Of a stretch of DNA of 64,000 nt, positions 55,057 through 64,000 are shown piece by piece. The notes beneath the pieces are model-generated. The model did no database searches. It was not told where the DNA came from and worked only from the letters and a program-made list of their open reading frames with translations. The position numbers were made by a program, and so were the translations under genes. This DNA is from Pyronema omphalodes (taxonomy: Eukaryota > Ascomycota > Pezizomycetes > Pezizales > Pyronemataceae): the NCBI GenBank assembly GCA_024516155.1, contig JAJJXM010000014.1, positions 558,001 to 622,000 of the forward strand. Reading direction: 5' to 3'. How positions within the stretch are numbered: position 1 is the first letter of the stretch; every line of letters begins with the position of its first letter.

Positions 55057-56178
55057 TTACTCATCGTACTCCTCTTCCTGCTCCTCTTCACTGCTGGAAG
55101 ATCCCTCCTCCTCCTCTCTCTCGACGTAAACGACTTCAGGCTCGGGGTTATCGTCCTCGGCTGCAACACGGATTAGTAACCAGAACCAGTCATCACATCA
55201 CATCAACTCATCACCCGGCATCTCGGAAGCGGGAATACGTACTCAACTCATGCGCAATGACAGCACCAGCAACACCACCAACCAAAACTCCGGCAGCACC
55301 AGCAGCGACCATCTGACCGGTAGAGAAACCCTCCTTCTTTTCCTTCTTCTCCTTCTTCTCCTCAGAGTAGTGTTCACCTCCATGGTTGTAAGAATCATAA
55401 CCATGGGACTGCTGCTGGTCGTAACCATGGGGAGCAACGGCACCGGCACCGGCACCGTAATAAGCGTTGCTCTCACCATGCTGTTCGTATCCGCGGTCGG
55501 CTAGAAGGGAAGAAGGCGAGGTATTAGTTCTGCTAATATATAACAAGCTAGGGATAATATGACAGCAGCGATGCAACGCCGCAACAAGGTACGAGCCGCG
55601 AAATCCTAGCTCCGAGTGGTTTCCTAGAGCTTCGAACCTCGCAACATCGCCGCACTACTTGCTTGCTCAGTCTGGAGGGGGAAAAATAACATACCAACAA
55701 CAGCAGCCGGAACACCCTCAGGATGTCCCCATTGAGCCACACGAGTAGCCTCATTCACATAGTACCACTGCTTATACTGCTCATCGAATCGTGCGGCCCA
55801 ACCGGCGGGGGCACGACCCGGAACCGGAGGGGGGAAAGGAGGAGGGGGGTAGTAGGCCTGCTGATCGTAGGAGGGAGCTGGAGCTCCGTATCCAGGCTGG
55901 GGAGCATAACCCTGAGGAGGAGCTCCATATCCGGGGGTAGGAGGAGCACCGTAAGGAGCGGGGGAAGGAGCTCCATAGGGAGCTGGGGAGGGAGCTCCGT
56001 ATTGAGGTTGCTGGTAGGGTTGCTGGTAGGGTTGCTGCTGGTATTGAGGCTGGGGAGGAGGAGCTCCGTACCCGGGGTATCCATCGGGTGCTGAACGCTC
56101 CTCGCTGTGCTTGTCTTTCTTTTTATCGTCGCTCATAAGGGACTCGAAATCGGAGGTGAGTTTCTTGAAGAAAGACAT
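55057..56178 (-). CDS. WW-domain protein with glycine-rich hydrophobic segment
   Basis: Three exons: 56178-55695, 55500-55243 and 55160-55057, encoding 281 aa; all junctions are in phase (GTATGT and GTACGT donors). The N-terminus is MSFFKKLTSDFESLMSDDKKKDK. Residues about 30-120 are Pro/Gln/Tyr/Gly-rich repeats (PYQQPYQQPQYGAPSPAPYG). A WW-like domain follows: PAGWAARFDEQYKQWYYVNE, TRVAQWGHPEG, with the two spaced Trp, the YY pair and the final Pro. Exon 2 has a Gly/Tyr/His stretch, a Lys/Glu patch and TGQMVAAGAAGVLVGGVAGA, a glycine-zipper hydrophobic helix. Exon 3 is acidic (EREEEEGSSSSEEEQEEEYDE). WW domains bind Pro-rich ligands. The glycine zipper suggests membrane association. Function unknown; conserved architecture in filamentous fungi is likely. 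Confidence 0.85.
55161..55242 (-). other. Intron 2 of the WW-domain gene
   Basis: 82 bp, GTACGT donor, ACTAATC branch, TTGCAG acceptor; joins AHEL to the acidic last exon. Confidence 0.8.
55501..55694 (-). other. Intron 1 of the WW-domain gene
   Basis: 194 bp, GTATGT donor, TTCTAG acceptor; joins AAVV to ADRGYEQHG. Confidence 0.8.
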
Positions 56179-58380
56179 GGTGATGATTTGATGTTGATGT
56201 TATTGAAGTGGAGTATCAAGGTGGATGACGAGATGAGACGAGATGAGATGAGAAGGAAGAAGAAGAAGGAAGGAAGGAAGGCTTGGAGACAAGAGAACGA
56301 TGGGGATCTTATACAGCAGAAGTAGAAATTACTCGACCCCGCGCGCGTATACAAAAAAAAGAGAACCCCGCATTGTCACCCTTAGCCCTGGTCCAGAATG
56401 TCTCCCAAAAGCCAAGAGATATTTTTGAAGCTCGACCCCGCGATGGTGTGAGCCTGAGCTTCCTAGCGCGGCTTTTCTCGGCGCAAGTGTGCGCGGGGAC
56501 ACGCAATCCTCATTATACATACAGGCATGCGGTGTTTCGGTAGAGAGAGAGACGGAGCCATAGCACTCGGCAACCCATCAACCCTATCAATCCTATCAAT
56601 CCTATCATATATGGTGGTCCCTGGTGACTGGACAACGCAGCATTGCTCCAAGACTTTCGGAAGATTATGGAATGTCGGAATGCTTCTATAGGCAGAGGCG
56701 TTTATGAAATATATCTCGTTTGAAGGGTCGAAGAGTCCCTTCCGCTGCCTGGGAAATATGCCCTGTGCCTTGAGCTGGGAATATTATTGGTATGTACGAC
56801 TGTACATATTGGGATTTTAACTTTTTACCCAAGCCCGGGAAATCATCTTGGCTTACAGAAGTAATAGAATAAAGACCGGCCAAGGCTTTGGATATGTTGG
56901 ATGTGTTGTATACCGTATTGTATGTTGACAGCCAGCGAAGCCCGTGAAGCCCGTGAAGCCTGCGTAGCCCGTGAACCCCGTGATCATTCGCAAACAGTTT
57001 AACTTCGTCCAACAACGTTCAAACTCAGAACAACAAACAAACCTCATATCACAAACCCCCTTTCTTTTCCCATCTCTATTCCTACTAACCATATATAAAA
57101 CCAAACATACGCGTCTCCAAGACAACGTTAAGGTTCTAGACAGACAGACCCATTTCCAAGACTCCAAGCCTTTACGAATTTCGGTTCGGGTCTTGGCTGT
57201 AGTCTTGGCGGTACGGCGGTAAGGTAGCATGTCAGCATGATAGCTGGATAAAGTTTCGATACAGACTTTGAAGTGGAGATGGAGTCTGGATAATCATATC
57301 TCCGATCTTGATGCAGCGTGGATTGTGGATCTTGGGAATATTGTATGTAATCATTTTCCATTTCCAAATCAGAAAGGAAAAAAACATCAGTAATCGGTAA
57401 CCAGTAATCAGTAACCAGTAATATCAGAAACCGAAAACTCAAAACTCAAACCCGAAAATCAGTAATCAGTAATCCAAAAACGAGGATGTATATAAACCAG
57501 ACCAACTGTCCAGAAATCTCAGTAGGCGTCGGTTTAAGCTACAGCTCCTGACAGTTCCTGACGGCGTATGGCAGATGACGGCAGATGACTTAATTTCGTT
57601 ACTTTATGGCAGCCTTGTTGCGGAAATAGAAAACAGAAATCCATCACACTCTGAACCCAACTTCTAAACCAACCCATCGCTTTCTTCTTCTCTTATAAAC
57701 CCCCAAATTCCATCCATCCAATCCCATCCCATCCAATCCCATCCCATCCCGCAAAACCGACCCAACAAACGACTCCCCAAAGGTACCCAGGGCCTCATGG
57801 CACAGGCAACTCGGCAACCATCCATAGCACCCTATCAACGGTATCAACCGTACATAGTTCAACCGTATCAACCGTGTAACCCGTAACCCAGGTGCAATGA
57901 GGTAGTGCGTCGACCACACTAGCGCCTCGGCGACATTACGCGTCCCAGTCGCGCTTATCGGATTAAGCCTTACTGGGGTGTTGTGGTTGCTGGGGTGATC
58001 CTGGTTATTCCGGTTGCTATGGTGGGTGTTAGTGGGTGCACTGCGCACAGGGCGCGAGGCGACGGGGGGATTGGGGGGGGGGGGGGGGGGTTGAGGATGG
58101 GGACTGAGGATGGGGACTGAGGATTGAGGTGAGGATGGCCGACAGTTAACGTTCCCGGTAGGGTATAACACCATATTTTCTACACTTTCTACAGCGTATG
58201 AAAGGAAATAAATGTAAAAAACATGCTGCGGAAGGAAAGGGTTTTCAAGGGGAAAATGAAGAAAAAAGATAGAGAAAGAAAATATGCTAAAAGATGAAAT
58301 GAGGATTTGATATTAAGCGGGTAGGGCGGAGGAGGTTTTTTTACTTCTCACTTACTGTGCTGTGGGAGGTTGGTGCGGGG
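56179..58380. other. Intergenic DNA, no supported gene
   Basis: The first 100 bp are purine-rich 5' flank of the WW gene (GATGAGAC and GGAAGGAA motifs). Short repeats include CCTATCAAT at 56580-56606, GTGAAGCCC at 56940-56985 and ATCCCATCC at 57715-57752. A poly-G run lies at about 58072-58090. Frames here are translations of repeats. Confidence 0.5.
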
Positions 58381-58390
58381 GGAAGGGCTT

Positions 58391-58600
58391 TTGTTGCTGA
58401 TGTTGATGTTGCTGATGTTGCTGATGTTGCTCCCCATTATTCCCCATTATTCCCCATTACTCCCCATTATTCCCCATTATTCCCCATTATTCCCCATTAT
58501 TCCCCATCATTCCCCATTATTCCCCATCATTCCCCATTATTCCCCATCATTCCCCATTATTCCCCATTATTCCCCATTATTCCCCATTATTCCCCATTCC
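58391..58600 (+). repeat. 10-bp minisatellite (TCCCCATTAT, about 17 copies) after a TGCTGATGT repeat
   Basis: Copies are exactly in register from 58431 to 58598; variants have ATCAT or ATTAC. The preceding 40 bp are TTGCTGATG repeats. A pyrimidine-rich C/T tract follows to 58690. The long frames seen across it are due to the repeat. Confidence 0.95.
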
Positions 58601-58799
58601 TCCCTTCCCTCACATTCCCTTCCTCTCCTCCCCTCCACCCCCTTCCCTTCCTCCCTCCCCTTCCTCCCTTCCCTCACATTCCTTCCCGCTATTCCTCCCC
58701 ACTACTTCCATCCAGCAACAATACAATATCCCAAGCAAAGTCAATGAAGTTTTTTCATGAATATTCATTATCACAGTACGGAACGAAGCTTTGTTATAT

Positions 58800-59345
58800 A
58801 TAAGCGATTTCTTAAGGTGTTCTAAGGGTTTCCAAGATGTTTTCTAAGATGTTTCTAAGATGTTTCTACGGTATCATAAGAGTTTCTACGGTATCATAAG
58901 AGTTTCTACGGTATCATAAGGTTTTGGGAAGCTTAAGCCTTGAATGATCCAAATGATCCGAATGATCCGAATGATCAGCATGATCAGCATGAGGGAAGGG
59001 AGAAAGAAACAAGCCTTTCCATGAGAAATTTGTAAGATATTCCAAGGGTTCCTAAGATTTTCCAAGATATTCCTAAGACATTCCTAAGATATTCCAAGAT
59101 ATTGCAAAGCTTCATCTCCAATGATCAGCATGCGAAAAGAAACAAAGAAAGAAAGAAGGAAAGAAACAAGCCTTTCCAAGATATTAATACCCCATGATTC
59201 CCAAGGTACTCAGATACAAGACTTCCCTACGAGTTTCACAAGATTTTCCACAAGATGTTCCAAGATTTTCCGAAGATTTTCACAAGATGTTCCCAAGATT
59301 TTCCTAAGATTTTCCTAAGAATCCCAAAGCCAGATAAGCTTAAGC
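58800..59345 (+). repeat. Mixed AAGATNTTCC / CATAAG minisatellites in a higher-order arrangement
   Basis: A 20-bp unit (AGTTTCTACGGTATCATAAG) occurs three times at 58861-58920. AAGATATTCC, AAGATTTTCC and AAGATGTTCC decamers run at 59030-59110 and 59230-59330. A segment GATCAGCATG ... GAAAGAAACAAGCCTTTCC occurs at 58981-59020 and again at 59123-59178, showing block duplication. Confidence 0.8.
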
Positions 59346-59409
59346 TTAATCTGCGTGAATCACTGAATCATCACCGGCGACCATCATCACCGTAGAGAAG
59401 CTTTTTGTA

Positions 59410-59515
59410 AGACTTCCACAAGACTTCCACAAGCCCACTAGACTTCCACAAGACTTCCATAAGACTTCCACAAGACTTCCATAAGACTTCCACAAGACTT
59501 CCACAAGACTTCCGT
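59410..59515 (+). repeat. 11-bp minisatellite (GACTTCCACAA, about 9 copies)
   Basis: Near-perfect GACTTCCACAA / GACTTCCATAA units, continuing weakly to 59563. Confidence 0.9.
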
Positions 59516-59599
59516 ACGCTCCAAAAAGCCGTTCCTAAGACTTCAATAAGCTTCCACAAGACTTTGATGTTTAAAGCAGCTTAACCTCAAGCTCAAGCT

Positions 59600-59642
59600 T
59601 AACCTCAGGCTTAGGCTCAGGCTTAGGCTTAGGCTTAGGCTT
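59600..59642 (+). repeat. Short TTAGGC/TCAGGC hexamer array
   Basis: Six or seven units of (T/C)(T/C)(A)GGC type; not the TTAGGG repeat of fungal telomeres. Confidence 0.8.
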
Positions 59643-59747
59643 ATGTAGGTTTCAGCTTAAGACCTGCTTCAAGTCTTTGTATCTGCATTTGCCTTTATCT
59701 TCGCCTTCGCCTCTGAATTCATCTGTGTCTATGTCCTCTTGTCCTTG

Positions 59748-59791
59748 TCTTCTTGTCTTCGTCTTCGTCTTCGTCTTCGTCTTCGTCTTCG
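59748..59791 (+). repeat. (CTTCGT)n microsatellite
   Basis: Seven or so CTTCGT hexamers preceded by CTTGTC units; in one frame it encodes an acidic Asp/Glu run. Confidence 0.9.
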
Positions 59792-59964
59792 AATTCTTGG
59801 TACGGCTGGTCTTGGTACATGATTCCGGATTTCGGAATTCGGATTTCCTTTGTTTTTACATTTCTTTTTTTACATTGCCGGTACCGTTGGTTTCGGTGTA
59901 TGTAGCAGATTTGGGTGTATATAGCAGGTTTGGGTGTATGTAGCAGATTTGGGTGTATATAGCA

Positions 59965-60245
59965 GGTCTTGGTAGGATATCGTCTTGGTAGGATATCGTC
60001 TTGTCTATCGTCTTGGATATCGTCTTGGATATCGTCTTGGATATCGTCTTGGATATCGTCTTGGTAGGAAATCGTCTTGGATATTTTTTTGGATATCGTC
60101 TTGTCTATCGTCTTAGATATCGTTTTGGATATCGTCTTGTCTATCATCTTGGATATCGTCTTGTCTATCGTCTTGTCTATCGTCTTGTCTATCGTCTTGT
60201 CTATCGTCTTTGACATCGGCTTGGATATTTTTTGGATATCGTCTT
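59965..60245 (+). repeat. 12-bp minisatellite (ATCGTCTTGGAT / ATCGTCTTGTCT, about 22 copies)
   Basis: Units alternate between GGAT and GTCT endings. Because the unit is a multiple of three, both strands keep long open frames of short peptide repeats. Confidence 0.9.
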
Positions 60246-60403
60246 GAACACCGCTTGGACACCGCTTGGATATCTTGGTAGCAAGAATGCCGGATGGATC
60301 ATGGATGATGGATTGTCTACATACGCACGGCTTATCTACATACGCACGGCTGATCTACATAGGCACGGCTTATCTACATACGCAAGTCTTCAGCATATCC
60401 AAG

Positions 60404-60435
60404 CTCTTTTTTTTTTTTGGGGGGGGGGGGGGGGG
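60404..60435 (+). repeat. Poly-T then poly-G run
   Basis: About 14 T followed directly by about 17 G; prone to sequencing and assembly error. Confidence 0.95.
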
Positions 60436-60633
60436 ATTAGAAGGCAGGAAGGAGGTTTCAGGCAGGAGATTCAGGCAAGCTTATTACAAGCTTTTTTGGG
60501 AAATCCAGCTAACACCTCATAAGATATCCACAAGACATTGATGATATGCCGGCTATAAGCCCGCAGCAGCGCAGCAGCGCAGCAGCGCAGCGGAGCAGCT
60601 TAAGTACAACTGTAAGCACAGCTTTATCTCTTG

Positions 60634-60755
60634 GTCTTTGTCTTTGTCTTTGTCTTTGTCTTTGTCTTTGTCTTTGTCTTTGTCTTTGTCTTTGTCTTTG
60701 TCTTTGTCTTTGTCTTTGTCTTTGTCTTTGTCTTTGTCTTTGTCTTTGTCTTTGA
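60634..60755 (+). repeat. (GTCTTT)n microsatellite, about 20 copies
   Basis: Uninterrupted hexamer array; all six frames stay open across it, so the frames (Leu-Cys, Ser-Leu, Arg-Gln repeats) are not evidence of a gene. Confidence 0.97.
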
Positions 60756-60813
60756 TGTTCTGGAATAGCTGGTTTCGGTATGGCAGCCTGCTTGGGCTTC
60801 TTGGTAGAAAGAT

Positions 60814-60863
60814 TGCTGGATGCTGGATGCTGGATGCTGGATGCTGGATGCTGGATGCTGGAT
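60814..60863 (+). repeat. 7-bp minisatellite (TGCTGGA, about 7 copies)
   Basis: Perfect TGCTGGA units. Confidence 0.9.
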
Positions 60864-60925
60864 GGATTGTCTACATCCGGCTCTTGCTGGTGTTTACTCT
60901 TGGTCTGTTTCATTAGTTTTATCGG

Positions 60926-60980
60926 TTCGTCGGTTGATCTGTTTCGTCGGTTGATCTGTTTCGTCGGTTGATCTGTTTCG
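60926..60980 (+). repeat. 17-bp minisatellite (TTCGTCGGTTGATCTGT, 3 copies)
   Basis: Three exact copies followed by decayed TTCGTC units and a GGCTCGTCTGTTTTATC duplicate to about 61050. Confidence 0.9.
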
Positions 60981-61360
60981 TCAGTTTCGTCTTCGTCTGT
61001 TTTCTCTCTGTCTGTTTTATCGGCTCGTCTGTTTTATCGGCTCGTCTGTTTCATCTGTTTCCACATTCATACTCGTCACTGTGATGGTGATTGGCTATTA
61101 TCTATTATCTCTTGACTGTCTATTATAGTGCTAGCTGTTTAACATCAAAACCTGAATACATATTCCATATTGACCTGGGGATATCCAGAAAATTGATGAG
61201 TGTCTATGATGTGTTTCTAGGATGTAATATGGGTGTTATATCGTTTCTATATCACGTGCACGGTATATGCGTAGTATATTTACGGGTGGTTGACCCACTC
61301 TCCAGGGCCGTAGCGATAAATGAGAGGGTCGAAGACTCGAAGGTATGATTCGATTACTTG

Positions 61361-61485
61361 ATCACTTACATCACTTACATCACTTACATCACTTACATCA
61401 CTTACATCACTTACATCACTTACATCACTTACATCACTTACATCACTTACATCACTTACATCACTTACATCACTTACATCACTTT
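61361..61485 (+). repeat. 9-bp minisatellite (ATCACTTAC, about 14 copies)
   Basis: Perfect 9-mers; encodes a His-Leu-His or Ile-Thr-Tyr tripeptide repeat in two frames. Confidence 0.97.
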
Positions 61486-63292
61486 GTTTTGCATCACTGG
61501 CTTACAATTGGCAGGGGCGAAGGTGTCTATCCTGGGGTTAAGGTTCAACAATCTAATCCTCGTGGCTGTGATAAACTTTAATAAAAGCGGAGGTTCATTG
61601 GTTATTTATTTATAGGGTTGGTATCGTCTATCAAGCTACTAATCTCCAGAGCTACGGGTAGTGAGGATCTTTTGAAGGTGGTTGGATTTGGTGGGTGCGG
61701 TGGGTATGAGCTATCGCAGGTGTTCACAGGGTTATGGCTACAATAGCGGCCTGGGGTTGCAAATACCTAAGTGAAGGAATTACGAATTTAATGATGAATA
61801 GTTGGAAAACTTGTAAGGAAAGATAATGTCAGCGAAAAATGTGGGTTCGGTATAAGTTGCAACGAAACTTAGATAGGGATGGATGATCGATGACATTGAT
61901 ATAAATTGATGATTTTAGTTTTGATTTACAGGGGATTTGGAGACGAGGTTTGTATTGAGGGGAAGGAATTATACCTAGAATCGGGTGTTGATGATGTCTT
62001 TGTTTATGGTATCTAACCCATCACCATCATGGCGGTAAATTCCACCCTCAAACAAAGGGCGACTTCCTAGGTGTCCGAGGTGTTCCTGGCGTTCGCAGTT
62101 CCCAGCTCATAGTTTAATCAGGTACCACACCTCAATCCTCCACGAAGATCCAAATCCAACCCAACCCTCCGTATATTAAGCGAGCCACTAAAGCCTCCCT
62201 ACCGTTATCCCGACTCCGCCAGAAAAAAATTAGACCGCCCTAAGAAGGAAAAAAGAAGTAAAAGAACATTCCACGCGCCATCACGTGAAACTTTCAAAAC
62301 GCGTCCAAATCATATTTGTCGAAAGAGATTTTTTTTTCCCTGAACAGACTCGCTTGAATAAGCTCTTTTCTTTTCTCTTTTGTTTGTTTGTTTGTTTGTT
62401 TGCTCCTCTGTTCGCCTTGTGAACCTGTTACGAATATTCAAATTTCATGTATCCCGGCGGTTACCGATGATGGCACTAGTCGGCTAGTAGGCTTGCTAGG
62501 CGCTTTTATCGCGGGATCCGATTAAGTCAGGAGACGGGACCCACGGGAGCACCCGTTGCATCGGCGTCCACGGAGCTTAGTTTGGTATATCACAGATTCT
62601 TAGATCCTTAGATTCTCAGGCTTATCAGATCCTACTAGAGAGGATACCGGAGGTAATGGGTATCGGTTCTTTCTTTAAGCCTGGAGTTTGAAAAGGAAAG
62701 TAAGTGGACAGGTTTTCGTGGATTCGTTAGGTAGTCGGTATCGCATTTGATTACTTCAATCACTTCCTTTACCACCCTTCACCCTTGTCGCGATTTAGTT
62801 TCTGGAGTAGGGGGGATGTAATACCTGAAGTAATCCCTACAGAAGCGAACCAACGTTATGACATGTCGTCACTGCAGGAAAAAAAATGTTCTTGATAACA
62901 GATTTTCAGGAAATAGTCATCAAAGAAGGTAAAATTGTAAAGTTGCCAAGAAGATGTGGTTGGTTATATATCTATTGTTTTCTCCCCGTCAGTCGGATTA
63001 ATATCATCATCAACAGTATCGATCAATTGTGTATTCACAGCTTCTTTGTTTTCGGAAACATCATCAACAACGTTTTAAAAAAACCACCATCGCAATCGGA
63101 AATAGCCAGATTTGAAATTCTAAATCTCGACAGCGAAATTCGATAATTCGATAATCCGATAATCCAATATTTCGATAATTCGATAATTCAACAACAGCAT
63201 CAAAAGCGACAACTATTTCCTACGTCACCACCGCTTCCGAATTTCCGAAATCCCCAAAATTACTCTAAACGACACCATTAATTTCACTTACC
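61486..63292. other. Intergenic DNA and 5' flank of the opsin-related gene
   Basis: No supported gene. A (TTTG)n tract lies at about 62381-62402 and an ATTCGATAATCC repeat at about 63139-63190, within the presumed promoter or 5' UTR. Confidence 0.5.
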
Positions 63293-64000
63293 ATGCCTTC
63301 AATCCCCATTGATATCGATCCCGGGACGTTGATTGCCCGCGCTAATACCGCTCTTAACCATAATCCTCCTATTGCCAAGTAAGCCACAAGCCATCTTTCC
63401 TATCCATGTCATCTTGACTCCAGTCCTTCCCATCACCCCGCATCACTCGCTAATACTCGGCTACTTTTCCAGTAATAATATCACCACCCATGGTTCAGAC
63501 CTTAACTGGGCCATTTGTGCTTTACATGCACTTTTACTTCTCGGAACGATCATATGGACATACATGACGAACCCACGTCGTCGTGTATTCCACTACTTTG
63601 CAATTTCGATTTTATCGGTAGCGACGATCTACTATTTCATCATTGCGTCCAACCTCGGAGGTGCTGCAGTTCCAGTTGAATTCCGTGGAGGCAATATCCT
63701 TAATCGTACCCGCCAAGTATTTTACGCAAGATGGGTTGGTTATTTCATTAACTTTTCTATTATTTGGTTTGCGTTACTGCTTATGTCAGGAGTTGGATGG
63801 GCGAGTATTCTTTTCACGACTGGTTTGACTATGCTTTGGTCGGCTATGTTCTTGATGGGAATGTTTGTTAGAAGCTCTTATAAATGGGGTTTCTTTGTCT
63901 TTTCTATTATTCTTTGGGCTTTGATCATTTGGCAGACTATGGGTATTGCTAGATCTTATGCTGGAACTATCGATGCTACTACTCATCGTACCTTTTCTCT
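63293..64000 (+). CDS. Opsin-related / Hsp30-YRO2-like seven-helix membrane protein, partial
   Basis: Exon 1 is 63293-63378 and exon 2 starts at 63473; the frame is open to the end of the window, so the C-terminus is cut off. The N-terminus is MPSIPIDIDPGTLIARANTA, followed after the splice by ITTHGSDLNWAICALHALLL and a series of hydrophobic helices. The blocks ARWVGYFINFSIIWFALLLM and FVRSSYKWGFFVFSI match the helix C and helix E regions of fungal rhodopsin-like proteins (R-W-x-x-Y/W, and S-S-Y-K-W-G-Y/F). In proton-pumping opsins helix C carries acidic residues that are not evident here, which favours the non-photochemical Hsp30/YRO2/MRH1 (opsin-related protein) group. Helix G, with the retinal Lys, lies outside the window, so retinal binding cannot be judged. 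Expected in the plasma membrane. Confidence 0.9.
63379..63472 (+). other. Intron of the opsin-related gene
   Basis: 94 bp, GTAAGC donor, GCTAATAC branch, TTCCAG acceptor. Splicing joins phase-2 exon 1 to the open frame. Confidence 0.85.

Noticed and set aside
57644..58174. 176-codon minus-strand ORF
   Set aside because: Built from ATCCCATCC repeats, a poly-G run and GT-rich sequence; no plausible protein.
58431..58600. CRISPR-like regular repeat
   Set aside because: Head-to-tail 10-mers without spacers in a eukaryotic genome; a minisatellite.
59719..60216. 165-codon minus ORF of Ser-Lys-Thr-Ile-Asp-Lys repeats
   Set aside because: Translation of the 12-bp minisatellite and the CTTCGT array.
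60509..60916. Long Arg-Gln, Ser-Leu or Leu-Cys repeat proteins in several frames
   Set aside because: All are translations of the (GTCTTT)n array; none has conserved flanking sequence.

Overview
The window is nuclear DNA of a filamentous ascomycete fungus (Pezizomycotina, class not determined). Coding blocks are cut by short spliceosomal introns (about 50-163 bp) with GTATGT/GTAAGT/GTACGT-type donors, CTAAC/CTGAC-type branch points and CAG/TAG acceptors. The protein families also fit: a LaeA-like methyltransferase, an Aim6-type phosphodiesterase, a GPI-anchored secreted protein and a fungal opsin-related/Hsp30-like membrane protein. There are no operons. Genes lie on both strands, separated by long AT-rich or simple-repeat intergenic DNA. 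I found no convincing tRNA, rRNA or CRISPR array.

Layout. 0.2-4.1 kb: two genes of unknown function, one Cys-rich with an Asp/Gly tail. 4.99-5.86 kb: an 870-bp DNA transposon relic with perfect 39-bp inverted repeats, TA target-site duplications and the C-terminal scrap of a DDE transposase. 5.9-10.9 kb: gene-poor. 10.9-12.1 kb: a LaeA/UMTA-like SAM methyltransferase with four exons. 13.0-26.8 kb: three head-to-tail copies of a 4,596-bp unit. Each unit carries a complete small plus-strand gene (172 aa) and the 3' part of a minus-strand SF1 helicase gene. Only the last copy is joined to the helicase 5' part, giving a complete 1,177-aa F-box DNA helicase (Fbh1/FBXO18 family); the other two copies have lost the F-box and start codon. 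28.3-32.9 kb: two long unknown proteins, one with a mitochondrial-type N-terminus.

33.7-40.2 kb: a small Cys-rich gene followed by two tandem paralogues (593 and 1,140 aa). Both are built from a repeated domain of about 95 residues with an F/Y-[IV]-G-[RST] signature, plus a C-terminal helical domain that looks HEPN-like and a coiled-coil tail. I regard this as the best candidate for an undescribed system. 41.9-43.7 kb: a His/Arg/Asp repeat protein whose frame is cut by one TAG just before an 82-codon in-frame continuation ending in a Cys-rich motif. 45.3-46.1 kb: a GPI-anchored protein. 48-51.2 kb: decayed genes, namely a possible 3-hydroxyacyl-CoA dehydrogenase scrap and a C2H2 zinc-finger gene with a stop inside finger 1 and a lost Cys in finger 2.

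52.9-54.0 kb: a secreted or organellar Aim6-like PLC-type phosphodiesterase. 55.1-56.2 kb: a WW-domain protein with a glycine-rich hydrophobic segment. 56.6-61.6 kb: a dense field of micro- and minisatellites. 63.3 kb to the end: a partial opsin-related membrane protein. Apart from the helicase unit and the paralogous pair, neighbouring genes show no evident functional link.
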